Shown here one piece after another: positions 34,895 through 43,975 of a DNA stretch of 64,000 nt; position 1 is the first letter of the stretch, and every line of letters starts with the position of its first letter. The position numbers were made by a program, and so were the translations under genes. The notes under the pieces are model-generated. The model made no database searches. It was not told the DNA's origin and was given only the letters and a program-made list of their open reading frames with translations. This stretch comes from Flavobacteriaceae bacterium (GTDB lineage Bacteria > Bacteroidota > Bacteroidia > Flavobacteriales > Flavobacteriaceae), in assembly GCA_029238515.1 (NCBI GenBank), contig JAQWFW010000032.1:1-64000 (forward strand). The letters are read 5' to 3'.

Positions 34895-36016
34895 CTAATC
34901 ATTTTCTTCATCTTCATTGTTTTCTTCAGAAGCTTTGTTCCAAACTTTTATTTTATCGGATTCTTTTACTCCATCTGTAATTTCCACATTGATACCGTCT
35001 GAAATACCAATTTCTACATTTTTGGTTTTAAAGGAGCCATCTTCGTCGAGAATTTCTACAAAAGGTTTTTCGGTAATACGGTTGAATTGTAACAATGCTT
35101 CTTTGATAACTAAAATGCTGTCTTTACTTTCAACTTCTATTTCAGCATTGGCACTGTATCCTGCACGAATTTTGTTGCTTGATTCTACCTCTACATCGGC
35201 CTTAATGACAAATTGTACAGCGCCATTTTCTTCGATGCCTTTAGGGGCCACAAATGTAAGTTTTGCAGAGAATTCCTTTTCATTAATAGCTCCTAATACT
35301 ACTTTTATATCTTTACCTTCATCTAATTTACCAACTTCTGATTCGTCAACTTTACCCTCAAAAATCATTTGGCTCATGTCGGCTATAGTTGCAATGGTTG
35401 TCCCAGCATTGAAGTTGTTGCTTTGAATCACCTGATCGCCTTGACGTACAGGGATTTCTAGAATTGTTCCTGGAATTTGTGCTACAATGTTGGTGTTTGC
35501 AGAGCCACCGCCAGAAATAGATCCTTGACGAATGATTTGATAGTCATTTTGGGCTTGAATGTAGTTCTCTTGGGCTTGATTAAGACTCAATTCGTTGTTT
35601 TCAAAGTCCTGTCTAGAAATCACTCCTTTTTCAAAAAGGAGTTTATTGCGATCGAAAAGTGTTTTTGCGTTGTCATAAGAAAACTTTGCTGTTTTTATGC
35701 GGCTTTGTGCGCTCACTAAGGCCTGTTCGTTGGGAACGACACGAATTTTTGCAATCAAATCGCCTTTCTGCACCAAATCGCCTTCTTCAACTAAAATTTT
35801 GTCCACAATGCCTGAAATTTGTGGTTTTAGTTCAATTTCTTCTTCGGGATTTAGCTTTCCTGTAGCCACAATTTTGGTGTCTAAGGTAGTGTAGAATGGT
35901 AGCTCTGTTTTGTAATCTACAACATCTTCTGTATTGGAGTCCTTAAAGTACTTTAATACGACAACTAAAAGGAGTAGTAATACGATTCCTAAAATAATTT
36001 TTACTGTTTTATTCAT
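34895..36016 (-). CDS. periplasmic adaptor of the HlyD/MacA type
   Basis: 373 residues. An N-terminal membrane anchor (IILGIVLLLLLVVVLKYF) is followed by a barrel-sandwich/biotinyl-lipoyl half (GKLNPEEEIELKPQISGIVDKILVEEGDLVQKGDLIAKI), a coiled coil (about 85-165), the second lipoyl half (IVAQIPGTILEIPVRQGDQV) and beta-barrel domains. It links the inner-membrane MacB-like permeases to the TolC channel. The C-terminus is acidic (NNEDEEND). It is 13 bp after the second permease gene. Confidence 0.9.
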   Translation of the reverse strand: MNKTVKIILGIVLLLLLVVVLKYFKDSNTEDVVDYKTELPFYTTLDTKIVATGKLNPEEEIELKPQISGIVDKILVEEGDLVQKGDLIAKIRVVPNEQALVSAQSRIKTAKFSYDNAKTLFDRNKLLFEKGVISRQDFENNELSLNQAQENYIQAQNDYQIIRQGSISGGGSANTNIVAQIPGTILEIPVRQGDQVIQSNNFNAGTTIATIADMSQMIFEGKVDESEVGKLDEGKDIKVVLGAINEKEFSAKLTFVAPKGIEENGAVQFVIKADVEVESSNKIRAGYSANAEIEVESKDSILVIKEALLQFNRITEKPFVEILDEDGSFKTKNVEIGISDGINVEITDGVKESDKIKVWNKASEENNEDEEND

Positions 36017-36029
36017 TGTTTTAATTTAT

Positions 36030-37271
36030 TTATTCTTCTCTTAATGCTTCGATAGGTTTAACACTTGTTGCTTTGAATGCAGGGATCAAGCCGATTAATG
36101 TTCCTAGTATGACTAATATGATAAGGGCTATAAATACGACGGAAATAGATACAGAAGCATTCACTAATGTGGCATCGTCTCCTTGTCCCCAGGCCTTATC
36201 AATAATAATGAGAATCCAGCCGCCAGAAATAATCCCTAAAACTCCAGAAATCATGGTCAAAAAGACCGCTTCTACCACAATTTGACGCTTAATTTCAAAT
36301 GGGGTGGCTCCGAGTGCTCTCCGTACACCAATTTCTTTGGTTCGTTCTTTGACCGTGATGAGTAATATATTCCCAATAGCAAACACTCCAGCAATAAGGG
36401 TTGCTATCCCTACAAACCATGTCAAAAATTGCATCCCCGTCAAAAATCCAGTAATCTTGGCAAATTCTTTACCCAAATTGAAACTTCCAAAAGCTCTATT
36501 GTCGCGTGGATGAATTTTATTTAAATTACGTAGAAGAAGTTTTGTGTCTGCCTCTATTTGCTTGATGTTATATTCCGGTTTTCCCGTGATGACCATCCAT
36601 CCAATACGGTCACCCTCATTATAAATTTGTTGAAAGGTTGTAAACGGAATATGAATATCACTTGTAGGGCCCATGTTCACATTTCCATTTTGAAAAACCC
36701 CTATAACCGTAAAGTTGATGCTGTTCATTTGTACATATGCACCAATAGGATTTTCATCTTTTTCAAAAAGTTGTTTGTAAATGTCCTCCGATATAACAGC
36801 CACTTTTTTATTATAATTAATATCGTTTTGATTAATAAATCGACCACGAATCATTTTCTTTTTTTGGATTTTATCCAACAACGGATAATCGCCATTAACG
36901 CCGTAAGTTCCCGAAAGAAAATTACGAACCACTAAGGCTTGATTTCTGTTTCTAGGAACCACAAATTCTATCCCCTCTATGTTGTCTTTAATTTTATCAA
37001 CATGAGATAATTTGAGACGTACTCTTTTACCCTCTTGAAATCCTTTAAAAGGCATACTGGTGCTTTGTCCCCAAACAAAAACGCTGTTTGTTGCAAAATC
37101 TCCAAAAATACGATTAAAGGAGTTTTCCATGCCTCTTGCAGCACCCAACAAAGCAATAAGCAACAAAATTCCCCACCAAACACCCACCATAGTGATACCA
37201 GTACGAAGCTTATTTTTGCTCATACTGTCATAGACTTCTTGCCATGTATCTCTTTCAAATAAAAATTTCAT
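36030..37271 (-). CDS. MacB/FtsX-type ABC permease (second)
   Basis: 413 residues. One N-terminal membrane helix (TMVGVWWGILLLIALLGAARGM), a large periplasmic MacB-like domain (about 45-285), and three C-terminal helices with the FtsX stretch NILLITVKERTKEIGVRRALGATPFEIKRQIVVEAV. It probably pairs with the 37276 permease as a heterodimer around the ATPase. It starts 4 nt after that gene. Confidence 0.92.
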   Translation of the reverse strand: MKFLFERDTWQEVYDSMSKNKLRTGITMVGVWWGILLLIALLGAARGMENSFNRIFGDFATNSVFVWGQSTSMPFKGFQEGKRVRLKLSHVDKIKDNIEGIEFVVPRNRNQALVVRNFLSGTYGVNGDYPLLDKIQKKKMIRGRFINQNDINYNKKVAVISEDIYKQLFEKDENPIGAYVQMNSINFTVIGVFQNGNVNMGPTSDIHIPFTTFQQIYNEGDRIGWMVITGKPEYNIKQIEADTKLLLRNLNKIHPRDNRAFGSFNLGKEFAKITGFLTGMQFLTWFVGIATLIAGVFAIGNILLITVKERTKEIGVRRALGATPFEIKRQIVVEAVFLTMISGVLGIISGGWILIIIDKAWGQGDDATLVNASVSISVVFIALIILVILGTLIGLIPAFKATSVKPIEALREE

Positions 37272-37275
37272 AAAA

Positions 37276-38505
37276 TCAGTCGTCTCTTAGTGCTACAATA
37301 GGTTTAATATTTGATGCTTTTTTGGCAGGGATATAACCTGCCAATGCGCCAGCAGCAATTAGCGTCAAAGTTGCTGCAATAACGAGTGATCTACTTACAC
37401 TTGGGTCTGTAATAAAATATGTTTTTAAACTAGGGCTTGCCCACTCCAAAATACCTACACCTGCCAATAGCCCTACATAACCAGCAGTGGTTGTTACAAC
37501 AACAGACTCTATCAAAATAATAGAAACAATTGCCCCTGGGGATGCTCCTAAAGCTTTTCTGATGCCAATTTCTTTGGTACGTTCTTTTACAATAAAAATC
37601 ATGATATTACTAATACCAACTATCCCAGCAATAAGTGTCCCCATACCAATGATTAAAATCAAAATGCCTAACACAGAAGTCATTTGATTGATGCCTTTGT
37701 TTTGCATCGCCATATTAAAAACACGAATAGCTCGTTGATCATTTTTGGCTACAGTAAAACGTTTTTTAAGTTTTTTCTCTAAATCTACCCCAAAATCTAT
37801 GGCTTGATCATAGTTCATTTTTGGATCATATGTTAGATTAATTTGATCAACAAAATCATTATTTCCATAAATTTGCTGTGCAGTTGAAAGCGGCATGTAA
37901 ATTATTCTTTCTTCGTTATCTCCTCCATCGTCTTTGTAGGCCCCAACAACTTGGTAAGCGATTCCACTTAAATTAACATACTTTCCTATAGGGTCTTCTT
38001 TCAAAAACAAATCTTGCCGTACCAAATCGCCAATAACAATTGATTTGTTGCGCATGTCCATGTCACGCTGATTGATATAACGCCCTTGTGTAACTTTAGT
38101 TTTTTCGAGATATTGATGATCTCGATGAACGGCGCGTACAGAGTAGTTACTTTTTTCGTTTTTATAACTGGCAACTACGTTACGGTATATTCTAGATGTT
38201 ATAAATTCTATACTTGGTTCAAAATCGGTTTTTATGTAGTCGTAATCCTGATTTTTAAATTGTATGCGGCGACCAGCTTGGAGGCCTTTATGCGCTTTTG
38301 TGGTTCTTCCAGAACGAATAAAAACAGCATTGGCAGCATCGTCAACAAAAGCTTCAGAAAATGTATTATTTAGCCCATTGGCCAATCCAAAAAGAATTGT
38401 AAAAAGCAAAATAGCAAAGGCCACCGTAAACCCTGAAAGTACACTACGGGTTCGGTTTTTGTTTATACTTTGAAATATTTCGCGCCAAAGACCCGTATCA
38501 AACAT
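37276..38505 (-). CDS. MacB/FtsX-type ABC permease (first)
   Basis: 409 residues with the same layout as its neighbour: an N-terminal helix (GFTVAFAILLFTILFGLANGL), a periplasmic domain, then FIVKERTKEIGIRKALGASPGAIVSIILIESVVV and two more helices. It overlaps the ATPase gene by 8 bp, indicating translational coupling. Exported substrate unknown; possibilities include lipids, peptides and antibiotics. Confidence 0.92.
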   Translation of the reverse strand: MFDTGLWREIFQSINKNRTRSVLSGFTVAFAILLFTILFGLANGLNNTFSEAFVDDAANAVFIRSGRTTKAHKGLQAGRRIQFKNQDYDYIKTDFEPSIEFITSRIYRNVVASYKNEKSNYSVRAVHRDHQYLEKTKVTQGRYINQRDMDMRNKSIVIGDLVRQDLFLKEDPIGKYVNLSGIAYQVVGAYKDDGGDNEERIIYMPLSTAQQIYGNNDFVDQINLTYDPKMNYDQAIDFGVDLEKKLKKRFTVAKNDQRAIRVFNMAMQNKGINQMTSVLGILILIIGMGTLIAGIVGISNIMIFIVKERTKEIGIRKALGASPGAIVSIILIESVVVTTTAGYVGLLAGVGILEWASPSLKTYFITDPSVSRSLVIAATLTLIAAGALAGYIPAKKASNIKPIVALRDD

Positions 38506-39199
38506 CGACTGTTGCTTTTACTTGTTTTACAAAATTATCTTCCATAATGACGCCGTCTTTTAGACGAACAATGCGTTTGCACATGGCAGCAATATCTTTT
38601 TCGTGTGTAACAATTAAGATCGTTTTTCCTTCATTATTGAGTTGTTGTAAAAACGCCATAATGTCGTAGGAAGTAGTCGTGTCTAGTGCCCCTGTCGGCT
38701 CATCAGCCAAAAGGAGTTTGGGGTTAGAAGCCAAAGCACGAGCAATAGCTACACGTTGTTTTTGCCCGCCAGAGAGTTCGCTTGGTAAATGTGTTGCCCA
38801 ATCCAAAAGGCCCACTTTTTGTAAGTGAAACTTGGCTATTTCTTGTCTCTTTTTTCGTTTTAACCCTTGATAGTAAAGCGGTAATGCAACATTCTCTAAT
38901 GCGTTTTTGTAATTGATTAGGTTGAATGATTGGAAAATGAATCCCAAAAATTTATTTCTATATACAGCTGCTTTTTTTTCTGTCAGATTTTTGATGGGGA
39001 CTTCATCCAAAATATATTTGCCTTCATCGGCTTCATCCAACATGCCAATAATGTTCAGTAGGGTTGATTTACCAGATCCTGAGGATCCCATAATAGCTAC
39101 CATCTCCCCTTTTTCAACAAAAAGATCGATTCCTTTTAAAACATGAAGACTAGAATCGCCTATGGGGTAAGATTTGTGGAGCTTTTGGATTTTTAACAT
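38498..39199 (-). CDS. ABC-type ATPase of the MacB/LolD type
   Basis: About 233 residues. Walker A: GSSGSGKSTLLNIIG; signature LSGGQKQRVAIARALA; Walker B: LLLADEPTGALD; H-loop VTHEKD. The ORF begins at 39280, but residue 28 (ATG at 39199) starts the conserved MLKIQKLHKSYPIG; the upstream 27 residues (FFEQNCNNIYCVSS-like) look non-coding. It is the first gene of the ATPase-permease-permease-adaptor-TolC operon. Confidence 0.93.
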   Translation of the reverse strand: MLKIQKLHKSYPIGDSSLHVLKGIDLFVEKGEMVAIMGSSGSGKSTLLNIIGMLDEADEGKYILDEVPIKNLTEKKAAVYRNKFLGFIFQSFNLINYKNALENVALPLYYQGLKRKKRQEIAKFHLQKVGLLDWATHLPSELSGGQKQRVAIARALASNPKLLLADEPTGALDTTTSYDIMAFLQQLNNEGKTILIVTHEKDIAAMCKRIVRLKDGVIMEDNFVKQVKATVDV

Positions 39200-39389
39200 G
39201 CTTTTTTTGTTCTTTTTGTGACATCTGTAAGACGAAACGCAATAAATATTGTTACAGTTTTGTTCAAAAAAATAAATCATAGATTGATGTCGAGTTCATT
39301 TTTTATCTATATTTATTTTGTTTTTATGTGTAAAAGTCCCCTGTGCCTAAAAGCTTTAACTATGAATCAATTATTAATATTACCTACTT
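39200..39389. other. 190-bp divergent spacer
   Basis: Between the efflux operon and a divergent XRE gene. AT-rich; the competing ORF 39218-39490 is a frame shadow. Likely holds both promoters. No clear operator seen. Confidence 0.35.
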
Positions 39390-39617
39390 ATGACCTCGCA
39401 ACAAGCAAAAAAACTATTGCTAAAAAAACTTGGAAAACGTATCAGGGATTTGCGAAAACGCAAAAAATTTTCCCAATATATCATGGCTAAAAAATGTGAC
39501 ATGGATTACGGAAGTTATTCAAATATTGAAAACGGAAAACGGAATGTAACTGTATTTACACTGCAAAGAATCACTAAAGCTCTTAAAATTTCTTTTAGTG
39601 AACTCTTTAATTTTTAG
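39390..39617 (+). CDS. XRE-family helix-turn-helix regulator
   Basis: 75 residues, a single HTH_3 domain: LGKRIRDLRKRKKFSQYIMAKKCDMDYGSYSNIENGKRNVTVFTLQRITKALKIS (parts) with the recognition helix around DYGSYSNIENG. No dimerisation or ligand domain. It is divergent from the efflux operon, hence a candidate regulator of it. Its end overlaps the convergent 39607 gene by 11 bp. Confidence 0.85.
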   Translation: MTSQQAKKLLLKKLGKRIRDLRKRKKFSQYIMAKKCDMDYGSYSNIENGKRNVTVFTLQRITKALKISFSELFNF

Positions 39618-39834
39618 GGGTTTTAGCATTCGTTTTGACAAGCCGGTACAAAGCTATCGCCAATCCTCCGATTAAAACATAGGGAATAATCATTAGATAA
39701 ACAATACCGTCATTCACTCCTTTGGCTGTATTTTGCCCTGCTTCACTTTCCAAAACAGCTCTACACATTGCGCATTGTGCATTAGTGTAAAAACTAAAGC
39801 AAATAAAAAATAAAATTGCAAAAAATTGTTTCAA
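39607..39834 (-). CDS. small exported membrane protein with CxxC
   Basis: 75 residues. A signal peptide or anchor (MKQFFAILFFICFSFYTNAQ) is followed at once by a CAMCRAVLESE motif and one membrane helix (GIVYLMIIPYVLIGGLAIALYRL). Such a CxxC protein beside SCO and DUF420 genes is likely to serve copper delivery or oxidase assembly. That is inference from context. It is 3 bp downstream of the DUF420 gene. Confidence 0.8.
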   Translation of the reverse strand: MKQFFAILFFICFSFYTNAQCAMCRAVLESEAGQNTAKGVNDGIVYLMIIPYVLIGGLAIALYRLVKTNAKTPKN

Positions 39835-39837
39835 AAC

Positions 39838-40371
39838 TTAGACATAATAAGGTGAAATCATAAGGTAAACAATGACTCCAGTAATGGCTACATACAGCCA
39901 TACAGGATAAGCATATTTTACAATCTTTTTATGAGCAATAAAATCCCCTAAATATGCTCTAACATAGCTGTGCAAAACTAATGGAATGACAACAACGGAA
40001 AGAATAATGTGTGAAATCAATACAAAATAATAGAAATACCTAATGGCTCCTTCTCCACCATAGGGCGTTGGGTCACTAGTCATGTGATATGCTACGTACA
40101 TCAAAAGGAAGAGCAAAGAACATGCGACAGCAGTTTTCATTAAATTTTCGTGAAGTGGGATTTTTTTGTTTTTTATCGCCCATAATGCACCCAAAAGTAA
40201 AAGTGCAGTGATGCCATTCATTGAAGCATATATTGGTGGTAAAAAAGTAAGTGCTTCTACATTTGGAATTCGAATCCCAAAAAGCAATGCAACCACAATA
40301 GGGACGGAAATGGATACAATATTGATCCACAGTCTAAATTTCTTTTCAAAAGGGTTTAATGCTTTACTCAT
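39838..40371 (-). CDS. DUF420 membrane protein
   Basis: 177 residues with four to five hydrophobic helices. Conserved His residues occur in the helices (AYHMTSDPTPYGGEGAIRYFYYFVLISHIILSVVVIPLVLHSYVRAY), as expected for the family (CtaG-like oxidase assembly proteins). It overlaps SCO by 8 bp (translational coupling) and is followed by the CAMC protein gene. Confidence 0.87.
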   Translation of the reverse strand: MSKALNPFEKKFRLWINIVSISVPIVVALLFGIRIPNVEALTFLPPIYASMNGITALLLLGALWAIKNKKIPLHENLMKTAVACSLLFLLMYVAYHMTSDPTPYGGEGAIRYFYYFVLISHIILSVVVIPLVLHSYVRAYLGDFIAHKKIVKYAYPVWLYVAITGVIVYLMISPYYV

Positions 40372-41110
40372 GGTTTAGTAATTTTAAAATATCTTCTTTA
40401 AGTGCTGAAATTTCTTCCAATTCTCCTTCATCATTAATTTGTTCTTTCTGACTAATATCGCCTTTATAATAAATTTTTGGGTTACCAAAATCATCCACTC
40501 TTGAGCGAATATACCCCTCTTTGTCAATTAATGCAAAATTTCCTGAATGTTCAAACCCTCCTGCAGCACCTTCAACCTCTGCAGCATATAGATTGAATCC
40601 AACATTTGCTAAATTATAAATGTCATCTTGATTTCCTGTAAGAAAATGCCAATTTGGATTTGTTACTCCATATTGATTTGCATAATTTTTTAAAGTTTCA
40701 ACGGTGTCATATTCCGGATTTATAGTGAAAGAGGCAATGCCAAAATCGTCGCGTTTTGGAAAGGTGTTTTGAATATCTACAAGGTTTCGGCTCATTTTTG
40801 GGCAGATTGTAGGGCAAGTCGTAAAGAAAAATTCGACTAAATAGACCTTACCCTCGTAGTTTTTATTGCTGATAGTTATCCCATGTTGATTTGTAAAGCT
40901 AAAAGGCATTACTTTTTTTCGTTCTCCGTTGATGACTAAATAAGAAAGAGCAGTCTCATCTGTGGTTTGTAGTTTTACAACATCACTACGGCTTTCCGAT
41001 CGAGTGATGTCTCCTTGTTGTATTCTTGTGATTATTCTAGGAATAAAAATAATCCCAAAAACCAACACAATAAATGCAATACCTACGTATGAATAATTAG
41101 TTGTTTTCAT
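40364..41110 (-). CDS. SCO1/SenC-family copper chaperone
   Basis: 248 residues. An N-terminal anchor (VGIAFIVLVFGIIFIPRII) precedes a thioredoxin fold. The copper site is CPTICPKMS (about 113) with the later His in GFEHSGNFALI (about 200). SCO proteins deliver copper to the CuA site of cytochrome oxidase subunit II. It overlaps the upstream 41097 gene by 14 bp and DUF420 by 8 bp, a tightly coupled set. Confidence 0.93.
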   Translation of the reverse strand: MKTTNYSYVGIAFIVLVFGIIFIPRIITRIQQGDITRSESRSDVVKLQTTDETALSYLVINGERKKVMPFSFTNQHGITISNKNYEGKVYLVEFFFTTCPTICPKMSRNLVDIQNTFPKRDDFGIASFTINPEYDTVETLKNYANQYGVTNPNWHFLTGNQDDIYNLANVGFNLYAAEVEGAAGGFEHSGNFALIDKEGYIRSRVDDFGNPKIYYKGDISQKEQINDEGELEEISALKEDILKLLNHE

Positions 41111-41816
41111 TGTTCAATATATCATCGGCCCTGCGGGTAGTTGAATTGAAATTTCCTTTTCGTTTTTGGCGATATTCAGTAAATAAAATACGCATATCTT
41201 CACTCATTTTATTTTTTAATTCGGCGACTTCCAATACATTGTAACAATTCAACCCAAAGACAGGAGAATTGTTTTCTTTTTGGGTTTTTGTTCGGTCATC
41301 CAAGCGTCCTCGTTGATGGCGTTCTTTATCGATAATAAAAATATGATCGGAAGCCAAATCAGCATTTAAAAACGTTGCTGTTTTTAAGGAAGCGTAAGCT
41401 TTTTTTAAAGCATTTTCTGAACCATAAGCAAAAGTCCAATAGCTCAGAGGTTCAAAATTATTGAGTTCTTTTTTTAGGGCTTTTGCTTGAGTCTTTGCTG
41501 ATTCTGGCAACAATACAATGACCTGGAAGCGCTTGAACCCACGAAATTTGTCATATACCAACTCTTTCAAATTGAGTGCTCGTGTGGCGTCGTCCATGGG
41601 GTTTTCTCCAAAAAACCCTAAAACTGTAAGCTGATTTTCGAGGTTTACAGACGCTCCAGATTCCGTTTGAAAATCATAAAGTTCTGCTATGTCATTCCGA
41701 ACGATGTCCAAGGGGTTATAATTATGTTTTGATGGGTATAAGAATAACAAAAACAGTACTGGTAAAAAAAACAGTACAGAAAGCACAAGTGGTTTTTTGA
41801 CTTTAGTGGGAATCAT
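41097..41816 (-). CDS. thioredoxin-fold-like membrane-anchored protein of the oxidase cluster
   Basis: 239 residues. One membrane anchor at the N-terminus (VLSVLFFLPVLFLLFLYP). The rest has a redoxin-like pattern (NQLTVLGFFGENPMDDATRALNLKELVYDKFRGF) but lacks a CxxC, so it is probably not a redox enzyme. A basic tail (RQKRKGNF) follows. It is coupled to SCO by a 14-bp overlap and starts a second unit after a terminator-like hairpin. Similar ORFs in Flavobacteriaceae occur in this position by my recollection; function unknown. Confidence 0.7.
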   Translation of the reverse strand: MIPTKVKKPLVLSVLFFLPVLFLLFLYPSKHNYNPLDIVRNDIAELYDFQTESGASVNLENQLTVLGFFGENPMDDATRALNLKELVYDKFRGFKRFQVIVLLPESAKTQAKALKKELNNFEPLSYWTFAYGSENALKKAYASLKTATFLNADLASDHIFIIDKERHQRGRLDDRTKTQKENNSPVFGLNCYNVLEVAELKNKMSEDMRILFTEYRQKRKGNFNSTTRRADDILNNENN

Positions 41817-41833
41817 TGTGCAAAAATAAAAAA

Positions 41834-41853
41834 GACGGTTAATTAAAACCGCC
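41834..41853 (-). terminator. terminator-like hairpin between oxidase gene groups
   Basis: Minus-strand stem GGCGGTT/AACCGTC with one G-U pair and AT-rich loop, followed by TTTTTT. It lies between the subunit IV gene and the SCO group, so the two may be separately transcribed or differ in level. Confidence 0.6.
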
Positions 41854-41880
41854 TTTTTTATTATAATATATTCTTAATGT

Positions 41881-42324
41881 TTAAAAATCTCGTTTGACAA
41901 ATCCATTTGTATAAACAGATTCGATATAACCGCCCTCTTGCAGCAAAATGAAAACTAAATAGCAAATGAGGAAAACAGCAGTCCAAACAACTAATCTACG
42001 AAGAGATTTCGTTTCATCGCGCATGTGCATGAAATCCCAAGTAATATAGTATGCCTTTACTATTGTAAGGACAATAAATATCAAGTTCAAACTTTTGGTG
42101 TATATAAACGCCGATAAAGTGATATTTAAAAGCGTTGCGCCTAAACCACCTTCAAAAGGGGTCATGGAAGGGGACATAAGGGCTTCTGGTTTGTAAATCC
42201 CTAGAACAACTTCGACTGCTGTAACTATGGTTAGCAACAAAAGAACCCCCCAGATTTTTTGGGTGTTGGATTTAAATTTTATTAAACCTCTGAAAATTTC
42301 TAATTTATGTGCGTGATCTGCCAT
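41881..42324 (-). CDS. cytochrome c oxidase subunit IV family protein
   Basis: 147 residues with three hydrophobic helices (IWGVLLLLTIVTAVEVVLGIY, LIFIVLTIVKAYYITWDFMHM, LVVWTAVFLICYLVFILLQEGGY). The KAYYITWDFMHM segment is the CyoD/CtaF-type signature. It supports assembly or stability of the heme-copper oxidase. It is 18 nt downstream of the subunit III gene in the same operon. Confidence 0.88.
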   Translation of the reverse strand: MADHAHKLEIFRGLIKFKSNTQKIWGVLLLLTIVTAVEVVLGIYKPEALMSPSMTPFEGGLGATLLNITLSAFIYTKSLNLIFIVLTIVKAYYITWDFMHMRDETKSLRRLVVWTAVFLICYLVFILLQEGGYIESVYTNGFVKRDF

Positions 42325-42342
42325 TTTAAAAAATATATATTG

Positions 42343-43344
42343 TTATACAAGGTAAAAGAAGGTGAAAACGAAAACCCATACCAAATCGACAAAGTGCCAG
42401 TATAGTCCTACTTTCTCCACCATTTCGTAATTTTTTCTGCGCTCATAGGTTCCAATGATCACGTTAAAGAAAATAATGATGTTGATTACTACTCCAGAAA
42501 GTACGTGAAATCCGTGAAATCCTGTAATAAAAAAGAAAAAGTCGGCAAAAAGTGGTGTACCATATTCGTTAACTTCCAAATTGGCTCCTTTTACATAACG
42601 CTTCCCATTAGCTTTCAATTGTGCTAAGGATTCTTCTCTTGATAAAACTGTTTTTTCTCCTTCTTCGTTGATGGTTTGGGTACGTACTAAAATATTTGGG
42701 TGAGCCTCTAATCCGTGGTAGACATCTTCAACAGAGAATGCTGGTAAAGCGCCTTCATCGACAAACCAAAGCCCGTTTTTGTTTTGGTGTTGTTTACGAT
42801 CTGAATGTGCTGCAATTGCAAATTCTTCGACAGCAACTCGTTTAAATACTTCTTCACCATCTATTGTTTTGTACGCTCCAAATTGAAGAATATTTCCGCC
42901 TTTAGTTTGAACAGCACCATAATCTCCTTGAATGAATGTTGCCCATTCCCAAGCTTGGGATCCAACAAAAATAATTCCACCAATGATAGTAAAAAACATA
43001 TACCATATTACTTTGTTTTTCTTCATTTGGTGTCCAGCATCTACTGCTAGTACCATAGTTACAGATGACATGATAAGAACAAATGTCATAAATGCAACAT
43101 AAATCATAGGAAGTTCTTGACCGTGCAGAAAGGGCACGTGGGTAAAGACCTCATCAGCAATAGGCCAATAGTCTATAAATTTGAATCGGGAAAATCCGTA
43201 GGCGGCCAAAAAGCCGGAAAATGTTAAAGCATCTGAAACAATGAAAAACCACATCATCATTTTACCATAACTTGCTTTTAGTGGCTGATTGCCTCCGCCC
43301 CAAGTTTTTCCTTCTGTTCCTGTGCTAACTACTGTAGAATCCAT
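42343..43344 (-). CDS. cytochrome c oxidase subunit III (long form)
   Basis: About 333 residues from the preferred start; the ORF opens at 43383, but residue 14 (MDSTVVSTGTEGK) is the better start. Helices 1-4 (MMMWFFIVSDALTFSGFLAAYG, MTFVLIMSSVTMVLAVDAG, WYMFFTIIGGIIFVGSQAWEW) are separated from the last two (ADFFFFITGFHGFHVLSGVV, YWHFVDLVWVFVFTFFYLV) by an insertion of about 110 polar residues. The YWHFVDLVW block is the subunit III signature. It follows the shorter subunit III gene. Confidence 0.92.
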   Translation of the reverse strand: MDSTVVSTGTEGKTWGGGNQPLKASYGKMMMWFFIVSDALTFSGFLAAYGFSRFKFIDYWPIADEVFTHVPFLHGQELPMIYVAFMTFVLIMSSVTMVLAVDAGHQMKKNKVIWYMFFTIIGGIIFVGSQAWEWATFIQGDYGAVQTKGGNILQFGAYKTIDGEEVFKRVAVEEFAIAAHSDRKQHQNKNGLWFVDEGALPAFSVEDVYHGLEAHPNILVRTQTINEEGEKTVLSREESLAQLKANGKRYVKGANLEVNEYGTPLFADFFFFITGFHGFHVLSGVVINIIIFFNVIIGTYERRKNYEMVEKVGLYWHFVDLVWVFVFTFFYLV

Positions 43345-43388
43345 AGTTGAAATATTGTTTTTGAGTTGTGCAAAAATAATCAATTTAT

Positions 43389-43970
43389 TTAGTTAAAGAA
43401 ATATAAAAAGAAAAAGAGATACAGCCATAAAACATCAACAAAATGCCAAAAAGTTGAAGCTAAATCGAATCCTAGTTTGTTTGTAGGCGAATATTTCTTC
43501 TTCAGGTGATTAATCGTAACGACGATAAGACAAATTAACCCCACAACAACATGTAAGATATGTACCACTGCAATAATATAGATGTAAGACATCGTGATGT
43601 TGCTTGTTGGGCCTGTAAAATTATATCCAGATTGAATGATTTCGTTAAATCCAGAAAACTGTGTGTAAATAAAAGCTAATCCCAAAATAAAGGCCCCCAT
43701 CAGAAGAGAAATACTCAACTGATTTTGGTTTTTTAAGATTGCTTTTTTTGAAAAATAAAGAATAATACTGCTCATTGCAATAATGATAGTACTTGCTGTG
43801 AATGATTGTGGTAATTCAAAATTTATGAGCCAATCTTCTCGTGTACTACTTACTATGAAGGCGCTTGTTAGGCCTCCAAATGACATCACCAACGATACAA
43901 TACCAAACCAAAGCATCATTTTTTTTGCTCTTATATCTTTCTCCTTTTGTGTTCCTTGTGTTAAATCCAT
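43389..43970 (-). CDS. cytochrome c oxidase subunit III (short form)
   Basis: 193 residues with five hydrophobic helices. Signature segments: TFWHFVDVLWLYLFFFLYFF at the end and VAVVHILHVVVGLICLIVV. A second, shorter subunit III before the long form is a common Bacteroidota arrangement. Neither subunit I nor II is in this window. It lies 5 nt downstream of the heme O synthase gene. Confidence 0.92.
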   Translation of the reverse strand: MDLTQGTQKEKDIRAKKMMLWFGIVSLVMSFGGLTSAFIVSSTREDWLINFELPQSFTASTIIIAMSSIILYFSKKAILKNQNQLSISLLMGAFILGLAFIYTQFSGFNEIIQSGYNFTGPTSNITMSYIYIIAVVHILHVVVGLICLIVVTINHLKKKYSPTNKLGFDLASTFWHFVDVLWLYLFFFLYFFN

Positions 43971-43975
43971 AATAC

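Noticed and set aside
39218-39490. 90-residue plus-strand ORF overlapping the XRE gene
   Set aside because: The XRE frame has a clear HTH domain; the other frame has no recognisable pattern.
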